Shown: piece after piece, positions 1 through 6,435 of the stretch
Position numbering within the stretch: the first letter of the stretch is position 1
Layout of the letters: each line of letters begins with the position of its first letter
Assembly (NCBI GenBank): GCA_019323495.1
Contig: JAHWHE010000067.1
Span: 1-6,720, forward strand
Direction of reading: 5' to 3'
Source of the DNA: Candidatus Woesearchaeota archaeon
GTDB lineage: Archaea > Nanobdellota > Nanobdellia > Woesearchaeales > WJKV01
DNA length: 6,720 bases
Notes under the pieces: model-generated
What the model was told of the DNA's origin: nothing
The model's input: only the letters and a program-made list of their open reading frames with translations
Databases searched by the model: none
Made by a program: the position numbers and the translations under genes

Positions 1-3000
1 ACTGGCCAGTATTATTATGGGAGCACGTATTCGCAGCAATTGCAGCAGCAGCAGATGCAGACGAAGAATGTTATAATATTTATCACGCAGGACGAGGCAG
101 GCAATACGAATGTCGAGCAGAAAGTTATCAATTTCGAGCCAGGAAGCCTGCAATGGAAAGTAGGAAGAATATATACTGTGCCTAATACTGTCTACAGCAA
201 CAACCTTATGGCTGAGAGGAGCACAGGTGTTGATGTGAGCGTCATGTATGACGTGTTCTTCTATGGCGGCGGAGACATAAGCAATGTTGTCGCCACTAGC
301 TCACTAGATGGGACAAGGTATGATAATAAATTCGTGAGTGTCAGCGAGACATATTCTCATTATTTTGAAGAAGAGAACAAGTTGTTTGTGCTTACTAAAT
401 TAAAGGTCAAGCCTGTCGCAGGCGATGTCCAGCAACTGAAAGAGGATCTTGGAGGAAAAGAGATAGGAAATACAGGCACTGGCCTGCAGATTGATTTTGC
501 GCTCGATACTGTAATAAGTTATAGAATGGGGACTGCGAGTCCGAGCGAGCATGTTTATCTGAAGCACGCTATTGGAGTAGAGACTCCTTTTGATTATACG
601 AAGTTCTTGACGCCTGAGATAATCAACAAGACAATAGAAATCCTGGACAAATGGATAGAGTTTTTGGAAAAGGCAGTAGATATCGCAGAGAAAGCGACAA
701 TCGCGACAACTGTCGGCTGTGTCGCAATGACTGTCTACAGCTGGGTTGCAGGCGGAGCAACTCCTGACAATGAGAAAAGAATGTACATGGTGTGCGATAG
801 GGTGTGGTGCCCGACAATCCCGCCTGACTGCGAGAAAGTCAATAAAGTCACGAATGTGCAAGGAAAAGACTATGTGTTTGACGAGGAAAAAGGAAAGTAT
901 TATGCTGTTGATGATAAAACAAAGGAAAAGCCTTTGGACATAGAACCAAAGGCGCAGGACGTGACTTTCAAACAGGAAGTTGACGGTACTACGACCACAT
1001 ACAAATGGGTCCCTGGAAATCAAGCTAAAACCTTGGAAGGAAGACCTATCTGCGCGCAAGGTGAGAATGCAATCGAGATAAGAAGCGTCAACGAGAGCCA
1101 GGTTCCAATCACGTTCAAGCCTTCTGTGTCTGCGCGAGGAGGCACAACAGGCAGCTATCAGCAGTTCGGAGGTTCAAGAGGGCCGATGATGACAGAAGCA
1201 GGAACCTTGCGTTATGCTTGTACAACCATGAATCAAAGCGCGTACGCTTCTGCGAGCGCGACATCAGGAAGCGTCGGCTGTTATTCAGAAGGGCCGCCTG
1301 GATTCCACGAGACAAAGTGCTGGCCAGCAGATGCAAATAAATTGAATGACGACGGCGAAGTTAATCCATACGATGATATCTTCTTGTCACTGCAGTGCGG
1401 CTGCGTGAGCGGCGTGCGAGGGCATCTGAGCAATTTCTTGCGAGTGAGCGAAGGAATGAAGAAATGCCTTCAGCAGGCAATGATAGGCGAGGTTCGAGGC
1501 GGTTATTGTGAAAGATTGTTCGCACAGTATGTATGCGACCTGATAACTTGGGCGATAAAGAAATTCCTTACAGGCAAAGGTTTCGGAGCGTTCGGCTCTG
1601 GAGAAGGAGGAACGTTCAGGGGAAATTTCCAGGAAGTCAACAAAAGACTTCAACAGAGATATGGCGGACTGATAATGAACAGGTTCGGTTTATCGACTGA
1701 TCAACTGGTGCACAAAGCATGCATCTCTGCGATAACAGGCGACTGGAGTGATCTTAGGGACATATTCCAGCAGGCAACAAGGGTTCCTGTCGCGCCTGTG
1801 GTCGGACCTATGATACCTGAATCAAGGTTCAATGCATGGAATCCATTCACTGGCGAAGCTTCTATCAATTACTATCTTACTCTCGGCATCCTTTCAGGAG
1901 GACAAAGGGTGACAGGTACTGTGAAAATCGTTTGCGATAAGCGTGAGCCTGGGGGCGAATATTGTCCGCCGGGCGCACCTGTCATCATATACGAAGAAGG
2001 CGTGTTTGTCGAGGCTGATGCAAGTGTCGAGACAAATATATTCTATACTGATGAAAGAGCGCGTTACTGGGGCAATGTCGCAATACTTGATCTGACATAT
2101 CAATTAGGAGACCAGACAAAGAGGGTTGAAAAGAGAGAGCAAGTGATAAGAAAATCGCCTATGATTGCGCAGTGCCATTTCCAGCTTGTCCCGCCCGGAA
2201 TAATGTGCGAGACAATCAGCGGCGCATTGCAGGCTGTCGAATACAGGTCGAGCGCATTCTCTCCTGCAGGCATTGGCACTTATTATCCTGGAAACAGCGT
2301 TGTTGTGAAATCAGAAGTCGCTGCAATGGCGCCTGCGATAGCTGGTGCAGAATCAGGGCCGCAGCCTGATGTTTATCTTGTTTATGAAATGACAAAGCCT
2401 AATAGAGAGATAGTTTCAAACAAAGAGAATCCAAACGAGCTTGCGTCCTGGAAGATTGATCTGTCAGGAGCGAAAGCTGTCTATGTGAACAATATACATA
2501 CTTTCGCAGAAGCTATCGGTGTTTCAGGTGTTGAAGAACAGCTTGTTGTTGAAGGAGAAAAAGTAAGCTTGTCTTCATTAGGGATAGACAAGAGCATTGT
2601 ACTGGAAGAAGGCGACGAGATGACAGTGAAAGCCGAGAATGCTGTTGATTACTCTGACAGGAAGGTTCTTGTATTCTCTGTTGTCGATGGAGATTCCTTT
2701 ACCTGTTCTCAGGACGGCAATGACTTCAGATGTATTGCGTCGAAACGAGCAGTTGTCAATAAAGTAACATATTCTATTGATGCTGTTGGCGAGGATGACA
2801 AAGTAAAGATGAGAATATATGCAGGACCTGATGTTTTAGAAACAAGGATACTGCCAAGCCCTCGAAAAACTCGATTGGCAAAAGAAGTGCCTGCGACCGG
2901 ATTCCCAGAGGGCACATATAAATTAAATCTGACTTTGTACCATGATGTTGACCAGAACGGCATGATCGATGGCAGGGATGAACTGGTTCCATTCGGCAGG

Positions 3001-3609
3001 TCGAATGTGCAGAGCAAGCAGCTTTCATTCACATTCAAGGATGTGCCTCCTCGAGACTGCACAATGAACCCAAGGATTGAGTTTGTCCTGCCGCAGAAAG
3101 ACAGCCTGATAACACAGGAAATGAAGACATTCTACACAAAGAACGGCGAAGTCATTTTTACAATGTGGGATGACTGCAATGAGATAGAGAGTGCTGCACT
3201 TTACGACCAGAAATCATGGCTCGCAGCTGCAGAAGACGCGAGAGAATGGAACATGAAGCCTGAGAATGCTGACAAGCAGAAGAAAGAACCTTATGACGGA
3301 TATTATATCAATAGACTGCAGCAGGACATGGATCCTGTGACAGGAACTTATTATTTCCCAGGGCCGCAGCAATTGAAGTATAGCTATAAATCCGGCGATG
3401 CGTTCGATTTGATTGTTCGTGCTGTCGATAAAAAAGGAAAGACAGGCGAGGCAGCTATCACTGTCATCAAGAGCGGACAGGAAAGCCTTGTTTTAGGAAC
3501 GCCTCTGGAATTGGAATGCCAGAGAAAAGGCGGAACTTGCAAAGCAAACTGCGGTGAAGATGAGACAGACTTGGGCGCTTGTGATGGAAGCGAAAGGTGC
3601 TGCAAATAA
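1..3609 (+). CDS. Large cysteine-rich multi-domain protein, 5' partial, probably extracytoplasmic; function unknown
   Basis: The reading frame is open from base 1 to the TAA at 3607-3609, giving 1202 codons. The TTG at 40 lies inside a Q-rich run and is not a convincing start, so the true N-terminus, and any signal peptide, is upstream of the window. Residues are numbered from that TTG. Visible parts are: a Q/Y-rich stretch at the left edge; a beta-rich region to about 190; a helix near 195-218 running into a hydrophobic stretch 219-240 (possible membrane or packing helix); cysteine clusters at 252/257/264 and 453-499; beta-sandwich-like segments with close cysteine pairs (632/642, 712/723, 889/898, 1007/1046); an EF-hand-like loop at 969-980; and a six-cysteine C-terminus at 1160-1188. 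There are 28 cysteines, an even number, which suggests disulfides and an extracytoplasmic location (inference). I recall similar unnamed proteins in DPANN archaea but cannot confirm homology. Envelope, adhesion or host-contact roles are possible. No catalytic motif was recognised. Confidence 0.85.
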   Translation, partial: TGQYYYGSTYSQQLQQQQMQTKNVIIFITQDEAGNTNVEQKVINFEPGSLQWKVGRIYTVPNTVYSNNLMAERSTGVDVSVMYDVFFYGGGDISNVVATSSLDGTRYDNKFVSVSETYSHYFEEENKLFVLTKLKVKPVAGDVQQLKEDLGGKEIGNTGTGLQIDFALDTVISYRMGTASPSEHVYLKHAIGVETPFDYTKFLTPEIINKTIEILDKWIEFLEKAVDIAEKATIATTVGCVAMTVYSWVAGGATPDNEKRMYMVCDRVWCPTIPPDCEKVNKVTNVQGKDYVFDEEKGKYYAVDDKTKEKPLDIEPKAQDVTFKQEVDGTTTTYKWVPGNQAKTLEGRPICAQGENAIEIRSVNESQVPITFKPSVSARGGTTGSYQQFGGSRGPMMTEAGTLRYACTTMNQSAYASASATSGSVGCYSEGPPGFHETKCWPADANKLNDDGEVNPYDDIFLSLQCGCVSGVRGHLSNFLRVSEGMKKCLQQAMIGEVRGGYCERLFAQYVCDLITWAIKKFLTGKGFGAFGSGEGGTFRGNFQEVNKRLQQRYGGLIMNRFGLSTDQLVHKACISAITGDWSDLRDIFQQATRVPVAPVVGPMIPESRFNAWNPFTGEASINYYLTLGILSGGQRVTGTVKIVCDKREPGGEYCPPGAPVIIYEEGVFVEADASVETNIFYTDERARYWGNVAILDLTYQLGDQTKRVEKREQVIRKSPMIAQCHFQLVPPGIMCETISGALQAVEYRSSAFSPAGIGTYYPGNSVVVKSEVAAMAPAIAGAESGPQPDVYLVYEMTKPNREIVSNKENPNELASWKIDLSGAKAVYVNNIHTFAEAIGVSGVEEQLVVEGEKVSLSSLGIDKSIVLEEGDEMTVKAENAVDYSDRKVLVFSVVDGDSFTCSQDGNDFRCIASKRAVVNKVTYSIDAVGEDDKVKMRIYAGPDVLETRILPSPRKTRLAKEVPATGFPEGTYKLNLTLYHDVDQNGMIDGRDELVPFGRSNVQSKQLSFTFKDVPPRDCTMNPRIEFVLPQKDSLITQEMKTFYTKNGEVIFTMWDDCNEIESAALYDQKSWLAAAEDAREWNMKPENADKQKKEPYDGYYINRLQQDMDPVTGTYYFPGPQQLKYSYKSGDAFDLIVRAVDKKGKTGEAAITVIKSGQESLVLGTPLELECQRKGGTCKANCGEDETDLGACDGSERCCK
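32..60 (+). repeat. CAG/CAA-rich short repeat coding a Q-rich stretch
   Basis: Within the large gene, a run of CAG and CAA codons broken by single TTG and ATG codons encodes QQLQQQQMQ, preceded by a Tyr/Ser/Gly-rich stretch from base 10. It is low-complexity sequence and looks like a flexible linker between an upstream domain that is out of view and the beta-rich part downstream. The codon-level repetition could vary in length by slippage, but one copy of the locus cannot show that. Confidence 0.55.
2944..2979 (+). other. EF-hand/dockerin-like calcium-binding loop in the large protein
   Basis: Residues 969-980 (numbered from the TTG at 40) read DVDQNGMIDGRD, followed by EL. This fits the calcium loop pattern with acidic or amide ligands at positions 1, 3 and 5, Gly at 6, a hydrophobic residue at 8, Asp at 9 and an acidic residue at 12. 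It sits at the end of a beta strand (YKLNLTLYH) rather than between two clear helices. It is therefore better read as an isolated Ca-binding loop within a beta domain, as in many secreted proteins, than as a true EF-hand pair. Confidence 0.6.
3517..3606 (+). other. C-terminal beta-defensin-like six-cysteine module of the large protein
   Basis: The last 30 residues (1160-1189) contain cysteines at 1160, 1167, 1171, 1181, 1187 and 1188, which is C-X6-C-X3-C-X9-C-X5-C-C followed by a terminal Lys. This falls within the canonical beta-defensin spacing (C-X6-C-X3/4-C-X9-13-C-X4-7-CC) and includes the GG-T-C context. The piece ends at the stop codon and follows a short linker after a beta domain, so it looks like a separate small disulfide-stabilised domain. 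Spacing alone does not establish homology to defensins or antimicrobial activity. It may be an archaeal surface-protein tail with a convergent knot. Confidence 0.7.
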
Positions 3610-3612
3610 GGT

Positions 3613-3628
3613 CAAAATTTAAATATTC
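3613..3628 (+). promoter_or_regulatory. TATA-like box A for the radical SAM gene; leaderless arrangement
   Basis: TTTAAATAT at 3618-3626 is preceded by CAAAA, a possible BRE. Its centre lies about 26 bases before the ATG at 3648, so transcription would begin at or next to the start codon. No Shine-Dalgarno-like sequence is seen before the ATG, which agrees with a leaderless mRNA. Confidence 0.6.
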
Positions 3629-3647
3629 GTTCTAATATAATTTAAGA

Positions 3648-4508
3648 ATGGTGCTAAAACTAGAAGCACACGTGAGATTTGAACCAGAAGTCCATATAGA
3701 TGTTTACAAGACAACTGACGGGCATTTGATAGAAACCGCTGTTTTCTCAGGCGAGGGTTATAATAAAAATATTGTTTCTATAACTTCGCAGATAGGGTGT
3801 CCTGTAGGGTGCAGTTTTTGTTATATGGGGGGTTATGATTTTAAAAGAAATGTCTCTCCTAAAGAATATCTGCAGCAAGTCAAGTCAGTGACAGGGCTCG
3901 ATCAGCAAAAACCAATGAAGGTCTGCTTTACCAGGGCAGGAGAACCCTTGCTGAATCCTAACACAATTGAAGGGATTGTGCTAATCGCAGAAACATTTTC
4001 ACCGAGTTTTCAATTGACCTCTATAATGCCGGCTACTAAGAATTCCAGGAAATTATTGAATTATTTGATGGGCTATTTGAAAGGAAATAAAAATAGCTTC
4101 CAGATAAATGTTTCAATGCACACCTCTGATGAAGAGCAAAGAAAAAAGATAATTCCTTTCAAGGATTTGATGGGTTTTAAGGAGATCGCAGAATTCGGCG
4201 AAGAATGGAAAAGAATGGTTGGCAATAGGAAGATAAATCTGTCTTTTGTCCTGATGGAAGGCTGCGAGATAGATTTGCAAAAATTTAAGGAAGTTTTCAA
4301 CCCTGAATATTTTTCAATCCGTTTTGCACTCTATCTGCCCAGTTCAGAAGAAACCGCAGCTAGACATCCTCCGTCTTCGAAAACCAGGATGGAAGAACAA
4401 GTAAGGATCGCAAAAGAACTTGGCTATGAATGCATACAATCTGTTCCTGGGCCTGCTGAATTAAAATGGGATACTAGACCAGGATGCATGTTCAAGCTGA
4501 GAAGGTAA
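3648..4508 (+). CDS. RlmN/Cfr-like radical SAM protein, short form, target unknown
   Basis: This 286-residue protein has the radical SAM motif C51-X3-C55-X2-C58 (IGCPVGCSFCYMG), which binds the 4Fe-4S cluster. By eye the rest follows RlmN/Cfr: SQxGC before the cluster, RAGEPLLN at 96-103 for the SAM-binding GEP motif, NVSMH at 154-158 for the SLH strand, LSFVLMEG at 198-205, and a C-terminal Cys, C280 (TRPGC), where E. coli RlmN has its methyl-carrying C355. Two differences stand out. The N-terminal RNA-contacting domain is missing (cluster at residue 51, against about 125 in RlmN). Also, the position of the second catalytic cysteine (RlmN C118, seven residues before the first cluster Cys) is Ser44. 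RlmN methylates C2 of A2503 in 23S rRNA and A37 in some tRNAs, and Cfr methylates C8. The target here is open. The ATG is supported by the TATA spacing. The gene follows the large CDS by 38 bases. Family assignment is firm; catalytic chemistry is uncertain. Confidence 0.88.
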   Translation: MVLKLEAHVRFEPEVHIDVYKTTDGHLIETAVFSGEGYNKNIVSITSQIGCPVGCSFCYMGGYDFKRNVSPKEYLQQVKSVTGLDQQKPMKVCFTRAGEPLLNPNTIEGIVLIAETFSPSFQLTSIMPATKNSRKLLNYLMGYLKGNKNSFQINVSMHTSDEEQRKKIIPFKDLMGFKEIAEFGEEWKRMVGNRKINLSFVLMEGCEIDLQKFKEVFNPEYFSIRFALYLPSSEETAARHPPSSKTRMEEQVRIAKELGYECIQSVPGPAELKWDTRPGCMFKLRR

Positions 4509-4519
4509 GGTTTATATAA
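4509..4519 (+). promoter_or_regulatory. TATA-like box A for the 230-residue unknown gene; leaderless arrangement
   Basis: TTTATATA at 4511-4518 begins 2 bases after the stop codon of the radical SAM gene. Its centre is about 27 bases before the ATG at 4542, and no Shine-Dalgarno-like purine run sits just upstream of that ATG. The geometry predicts a leaderless transcript. Confidence 0.6.
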
Positions 4520-4541
4520 CACAGGAATTCTCTAAAATCTG

Positions 4542-5234
4542 ATGGGATTAAAATTGATCAAGGGTAGTAATGACTGCGAAGGAGACTTGAAGGAAACTAT
4601 ATTTTTTTCAGACGCTGAACCCATTTCTAGATTTACAGTGAATGCAGAATCGACTTTTGAAGCTGACAATATTAATACAAGAGACAATATGGATTTTCCA
4701 GATATTGCAGTAAGTGTATGGAGGACTTTGATAGTTATCGCCGGCATAGGATATCGCTCTCTTGCCAGGAATTCGAATATAGGTGCAGTTACTGCTTGCG
4801 ACTTTTATTTCAGGCTGCCCTCAAGATTAGAATCTTTGCAGGACCAAATGAATGGAATTGATATAAGCGACATAGTGGAAATGGAAGGAGTTAAGTATAA
4901 AGTCGCAGGGGTTCCGCGTTTCATAAAAGCTGTCTTTACATCGAGATGTTTTCCTGTCAATGGTTTGTTGCCCGACATAAGCGACTATCTAAAAGAACTA
5001 AATCATACACGCGTGCAATCAGATTCTGCAGGACGCTGGGGGCATTTTCTTGTCTATGCTTCGAAAGGAAAAATCTTTTTAACAGCTGCAGAAAAATCAA
5101 AGGAAATTTGTCCTGAAAGATTAGAAGAGCTCGGACACGTAAAGTCTGTTTTCCCAGGAAGAATATTGTGGTATTCGAACAGGCACAAACATTATGAAGA
5201 GATATTGTCTTCAGGCGCATATGACAATATTTAA
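4542..5234 (+). CDS. Hypothetical protein, 230 residues, not recognised
   Basis: This is an uninterrupted frame from ATG to TAA with mixed, protein-like composition and a well-placed TATA box 27 bases before the start. It fills the space between two other genes with gaps of 33 and 35 bases. I recognise no family. The N-terminal part (1-55) is acidic and polar. A short hydrophobic stretch at 57-71 (VSVWRTLIVIAGIGY) is too short and broken for a confident membrane helix and may be a core strand or helix. The rest alternates strands and charged helices (for example residues 95-127 and 182-203), with an aromatic, basic C-terminal region containing WYSNRHKHYEE at 210-220. Cysteines 12, 86, 136 and 190 are scattered and make no metal motif. 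No signal peptide is seen, so it is probably cytoplasmic. It could be paired with the next gene, but no sequence relation between the two is visible. Confidence 0.75.
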   Translation: MGLKLIKGSNDCEGDLKETIFFSDAEPISRFTVNAESTFEADNINTRDNMDFPDIAVSVWRTLIVIAGIGYRSLARNSNIGAVTACDFYFRLPSRLESLQDQMNGIDISDIVEMEGVKYKVAGVPRFIKAVFTSRCFPVNGLLPDISDYLKELNHTRVQSDSAGRWGHFLVYASKGKIFLTAAEKSKEICPERLEELGHVKSVFPGRILWYSNRHKHYEEILSSGAYDNI

Positions 5235-5239
5235 ATATT
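5226..5239 (+). promoter_or_regulatory. Palindromic TATA-like box for the 206-residue unknown gene
   Basis: AATATTTAAATATT is a perfect 14-base palindrome that overlaps the TAA stop of the preceding gene. It shares the 12-mer ATTTAAATATTC with the box before the radical SAM gene (3617-3628 and 5229-5240). Its centre is about 37 bases before the ATG at 5270, which predicts transcription starting near 5259 and a short leader of about ten bases, unlike the two upstream leaderless genes. Confidence 0.5.
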
Positions 5240-5259
5240 CATGATTTCTTATGTTCTTA

Positions 5260-5265
5260 GAGGGG
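5260..5265 (+). promoter_or_regulatory. Shine-Dalgarno-like site of the 206-residue unknown gene
   Basis: GAGGGG ends 4 bases before the ATG at 5270. It partly matches the anti-Shine-Dalgarno tail of archaeal 16S rRNA through GAGG. It is the only plausible ribosome binding site seen ahead of a plus-strand gene here, and it supports this ATG as the start. Confidence 0.5.
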
Positions 5266-5269
5266 TAAT

Positions 5270-5890
5270 ATGACTGGAGGTATTGAAGTAGAAGAGCTTT
5301 TAAAGCAAACATGCGCAGAACTGGCAGGCAGGCATCAGAAGCGCGAGATTGTTTTTCCCGGCACTGTATTTTCTGTTATTGTAGAAGATCATACAGGGCT
5401 TGGTCCAGGAAGAAAAGGCCTTATGTGCTATGATCAGGCAAATTTGTATGCTTTTGACGGAAGAACATGGGCAATCGCGAATGGACAGCCCGGTAGAGGC
5501 TGGCTTACTGAAAAATATAAAGGCGATATTCTTGCAATTGAAATGAATCTTGTTGCTGAGAATCCAGAAGAACTGCGAGGCTATCTGATTAGAAAAATCG
5601 GAAACAGCAAATTCCTCAGAAACACTCTATTGTTTGGAAAAAATGACGGAACAATAAATATTGTGCAAGGAAACAGATTCGAGCAAAAGATGTATGAAGC
5701 ATTAGTTCCTATTCTAGCACAATATGTTGTGCGGCCTGCAAAGCACAGTGCATCATTCGTATCCCTTGACTGTCTAGAAAGAAGAGAGCCAACACCTGTT
5801 GTTGAACAAACAATGCTGTACAAACCAGGATTCGTTCCTGCTCTTGCTGAGATCATTGAGAATGTATTGAAAACAGTCAGGCGGGAATAG
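5270..5890 (+). CDS. Hypothetical protein, 206 residues, not recognised
   Basis: This intact frame runs from ATG to TAG, with a Shine-Dalgarno-like GAGGGG and a TATA-like box upstream. I do not recognise the family. The N-terminus (5-24) looks helical. A glycine-rich, beta-like middle follows, with GLGPGRKG at 43-50, an aromatic/aspartate strand LYAFDGRTWAIANGQ at 59-73, and GRGW at 76-78. From about 98 to 152 it is mixed, with basic residues around 103-118 (RGYLIRKIGNSKFLR). The C-terminal helix (188-206) ends in basic residues. There is no signal peptide and no clear membrane segment, so a cytoplasmic location is expected. Cysteines 15, 53 and 168 form no motif. The glycine loops and basic patch could bind a nucleotide or nucleic acid, but no named motif supports that. 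Its stop lies 2 bases from the stop of the convergent SET gene. Confidence 0.75.
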   Translation: MTGGIEVEELLKQTCAELAGRHQKREIVFPGTVFSVIVEDHTGLGPGRKGLMCYDQANLYAFDGRTWAIANGQPGRGWLTEKYKGDILAIEMNLVAENPEELRGYLIRKIGNSKFLRNTLLFGKNDGTINIVQGNRFEQKMYEALVPILAQYVVRPAKHSASFVSLDCLERREPTPVVEQTMLYKPGFVPALAEIIENVLKTVRRE

Positions 5891-5892
5891 AA

Positions 5893-6435
5893 TTACTCGA
5901 ATATTTTCTTGAATCTTTCTTTATATTTTCTTTTTATTGACGGCGGGAGATAAGGATAGTATTTCTTCTGCAGTTTTATTGATAATTTAAAGAAATCTCC
6001 TGTAATCTTTTTCCTGCAGTTCTTGCTACCGCATCTGCAATGCATGACCCAGCCTTTCTTGTTGTCTATCTGGTCCACAGCTGCTGCCGAATAATCGTGT
6101 GTCAGTTCTTCTCCTTTTCTGATGTCTTTTAGTGCGATAATGTCGCCTTCCAATATAGATTTCATCTTGTAGATTGTGTTTGGATCGCACGAATGGTTCA
6201 TATAAGATGCAGGAGAAAAATCAACAACATATTTTTTATTGCCTGCGTAATCGCAGTGCTCTGTCTGCTCTTCTGTAAGTTTTCCTTTCTTCACTAGTTG
6301 ATTTATTTCATCCAATGTGTATCTTTTGAGCCTGGATTTGTCTAGATGATAGATGAGCTCGCCTTTCTCGACGCTCTTTGCAGCAAACAGGCCCTGTCCT
6401 TTTCCTTTTGTTTTCTTTACTATGTATTTCTTCAT
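5893..6435 (-). CDS. SET-domain protein methyltransferase (probable lysine methyltransferase)
   Basis: The 180-residue protein is almost entirely a SET domain, a fold that moves a methyl group from SAM to a lysine side chain on a protein. Motifs appear in the usual order: GKGQGLFA at 11-18 (N-terminal SAM-contacting GxG), YMNHSCDPN at 78-86 (NHSCxPN, part of the pseudoknot), GEELTHDY at 108-115 with the catalytic Tyr115, and a post-SET CRCGSKNCR at 133-141. Cys83 with Cys133, Cys135 and Cys140 can form the structural zinc site. A basic tail at 152-180 follows. No pre-SET or targeting domain is present. Small SET proteins are scattered in archaea, and a Methanosarcina one is reported to methylate the chromatin protein MC1; the substrate here is unknown. 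The start ATG overlaps the stop of the upstream minus-strand gene as ATGA, and no strong Shine-Dalgarno is visible, so translation is probably coupled. Confidence 0.92.
   Translation of the reverse strand: MKKYIVKKTKGKGQGLFAAKSVEKGELIYHLDKSRLKRYTLDEINQLVKKGKLTEEQTEHCDYAGNKKYVVDFSPASYMNHSCDPNTIYKMKSILEGDIIALKDIRKGEELTHDYSAAAVDQIDNKKGWVMHCRCGSKNCRKKITGDFFKLSIKLQKKYYPYLPPSIKRKYKERFKKIFE
5902..5938 (+). terminator. Possible T-rich terminator for the plus-strand gene, inside the opposing SET gene
   Basis: A stretch with several runs of 3-5 T on the plus strand starts 11 bases after the TAG of the 206-residue gene. Archaeal RNA polymerase often stops on such U-rich tracts without a hairpin. The same bases encode the Lys-rich C-terminus of the SET protein on the other strand (AAA/AAG codons), so the T-richness may simply reflect that coding. 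Confidence 0.35.

Noticed and set aside
40..42. TTG as the start codon of the large protein
   Set aside because: The frame stays open to base 1, the upstream codons read as normal low-complexity protein, and the TTG sits inside a CAG-rich run without a ribosome binding site. The gene simply begins outside the window.
32..60. CAG repeat as a mobile or regulatory repeat
   Set aside because: It is in frame and encodes a Q-rich stretch. There are no flanking repeats and no second copy in the window.
400..1059. 219-codon open frame on the minus strand opposite the large gene
   Set aside because: It lies entirely antisense to a well-supported gene, has a Ser/Leu/Arg/Cys-rich composition typical of antisense translation, and shows no promoter or recognisable motif.
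2709..3062. 117-codon minus-strand open frame
   Set aside because: It is a shadow frame within the large gene, with another minus-strand frame overlapping it and no motif or start signal.
3517..3606. Calling the C-terminal module a true antimicrobial defensin
   Set aside because: Only the cysteine spacing supports it. The segment is acidic in the middle (GEDETD), unlike the cationic surface of antimicrobial defensins, and it is attached to a huge protein.
3648..4508. Naming the radical SAM gene rlmN or cfr
   Set aside because: The motif order matches the family, but the missing N-terminal domain and the Ser at the second catalytic Cys position make the same substrate and reaction unsafe to claim.
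4598..4610. Run of seven T's as a possible terminator
   Set aside because: It lies near the start of the 230-residue coding frame, encodes two Phe residues, and has no hairpin or gene end before it.
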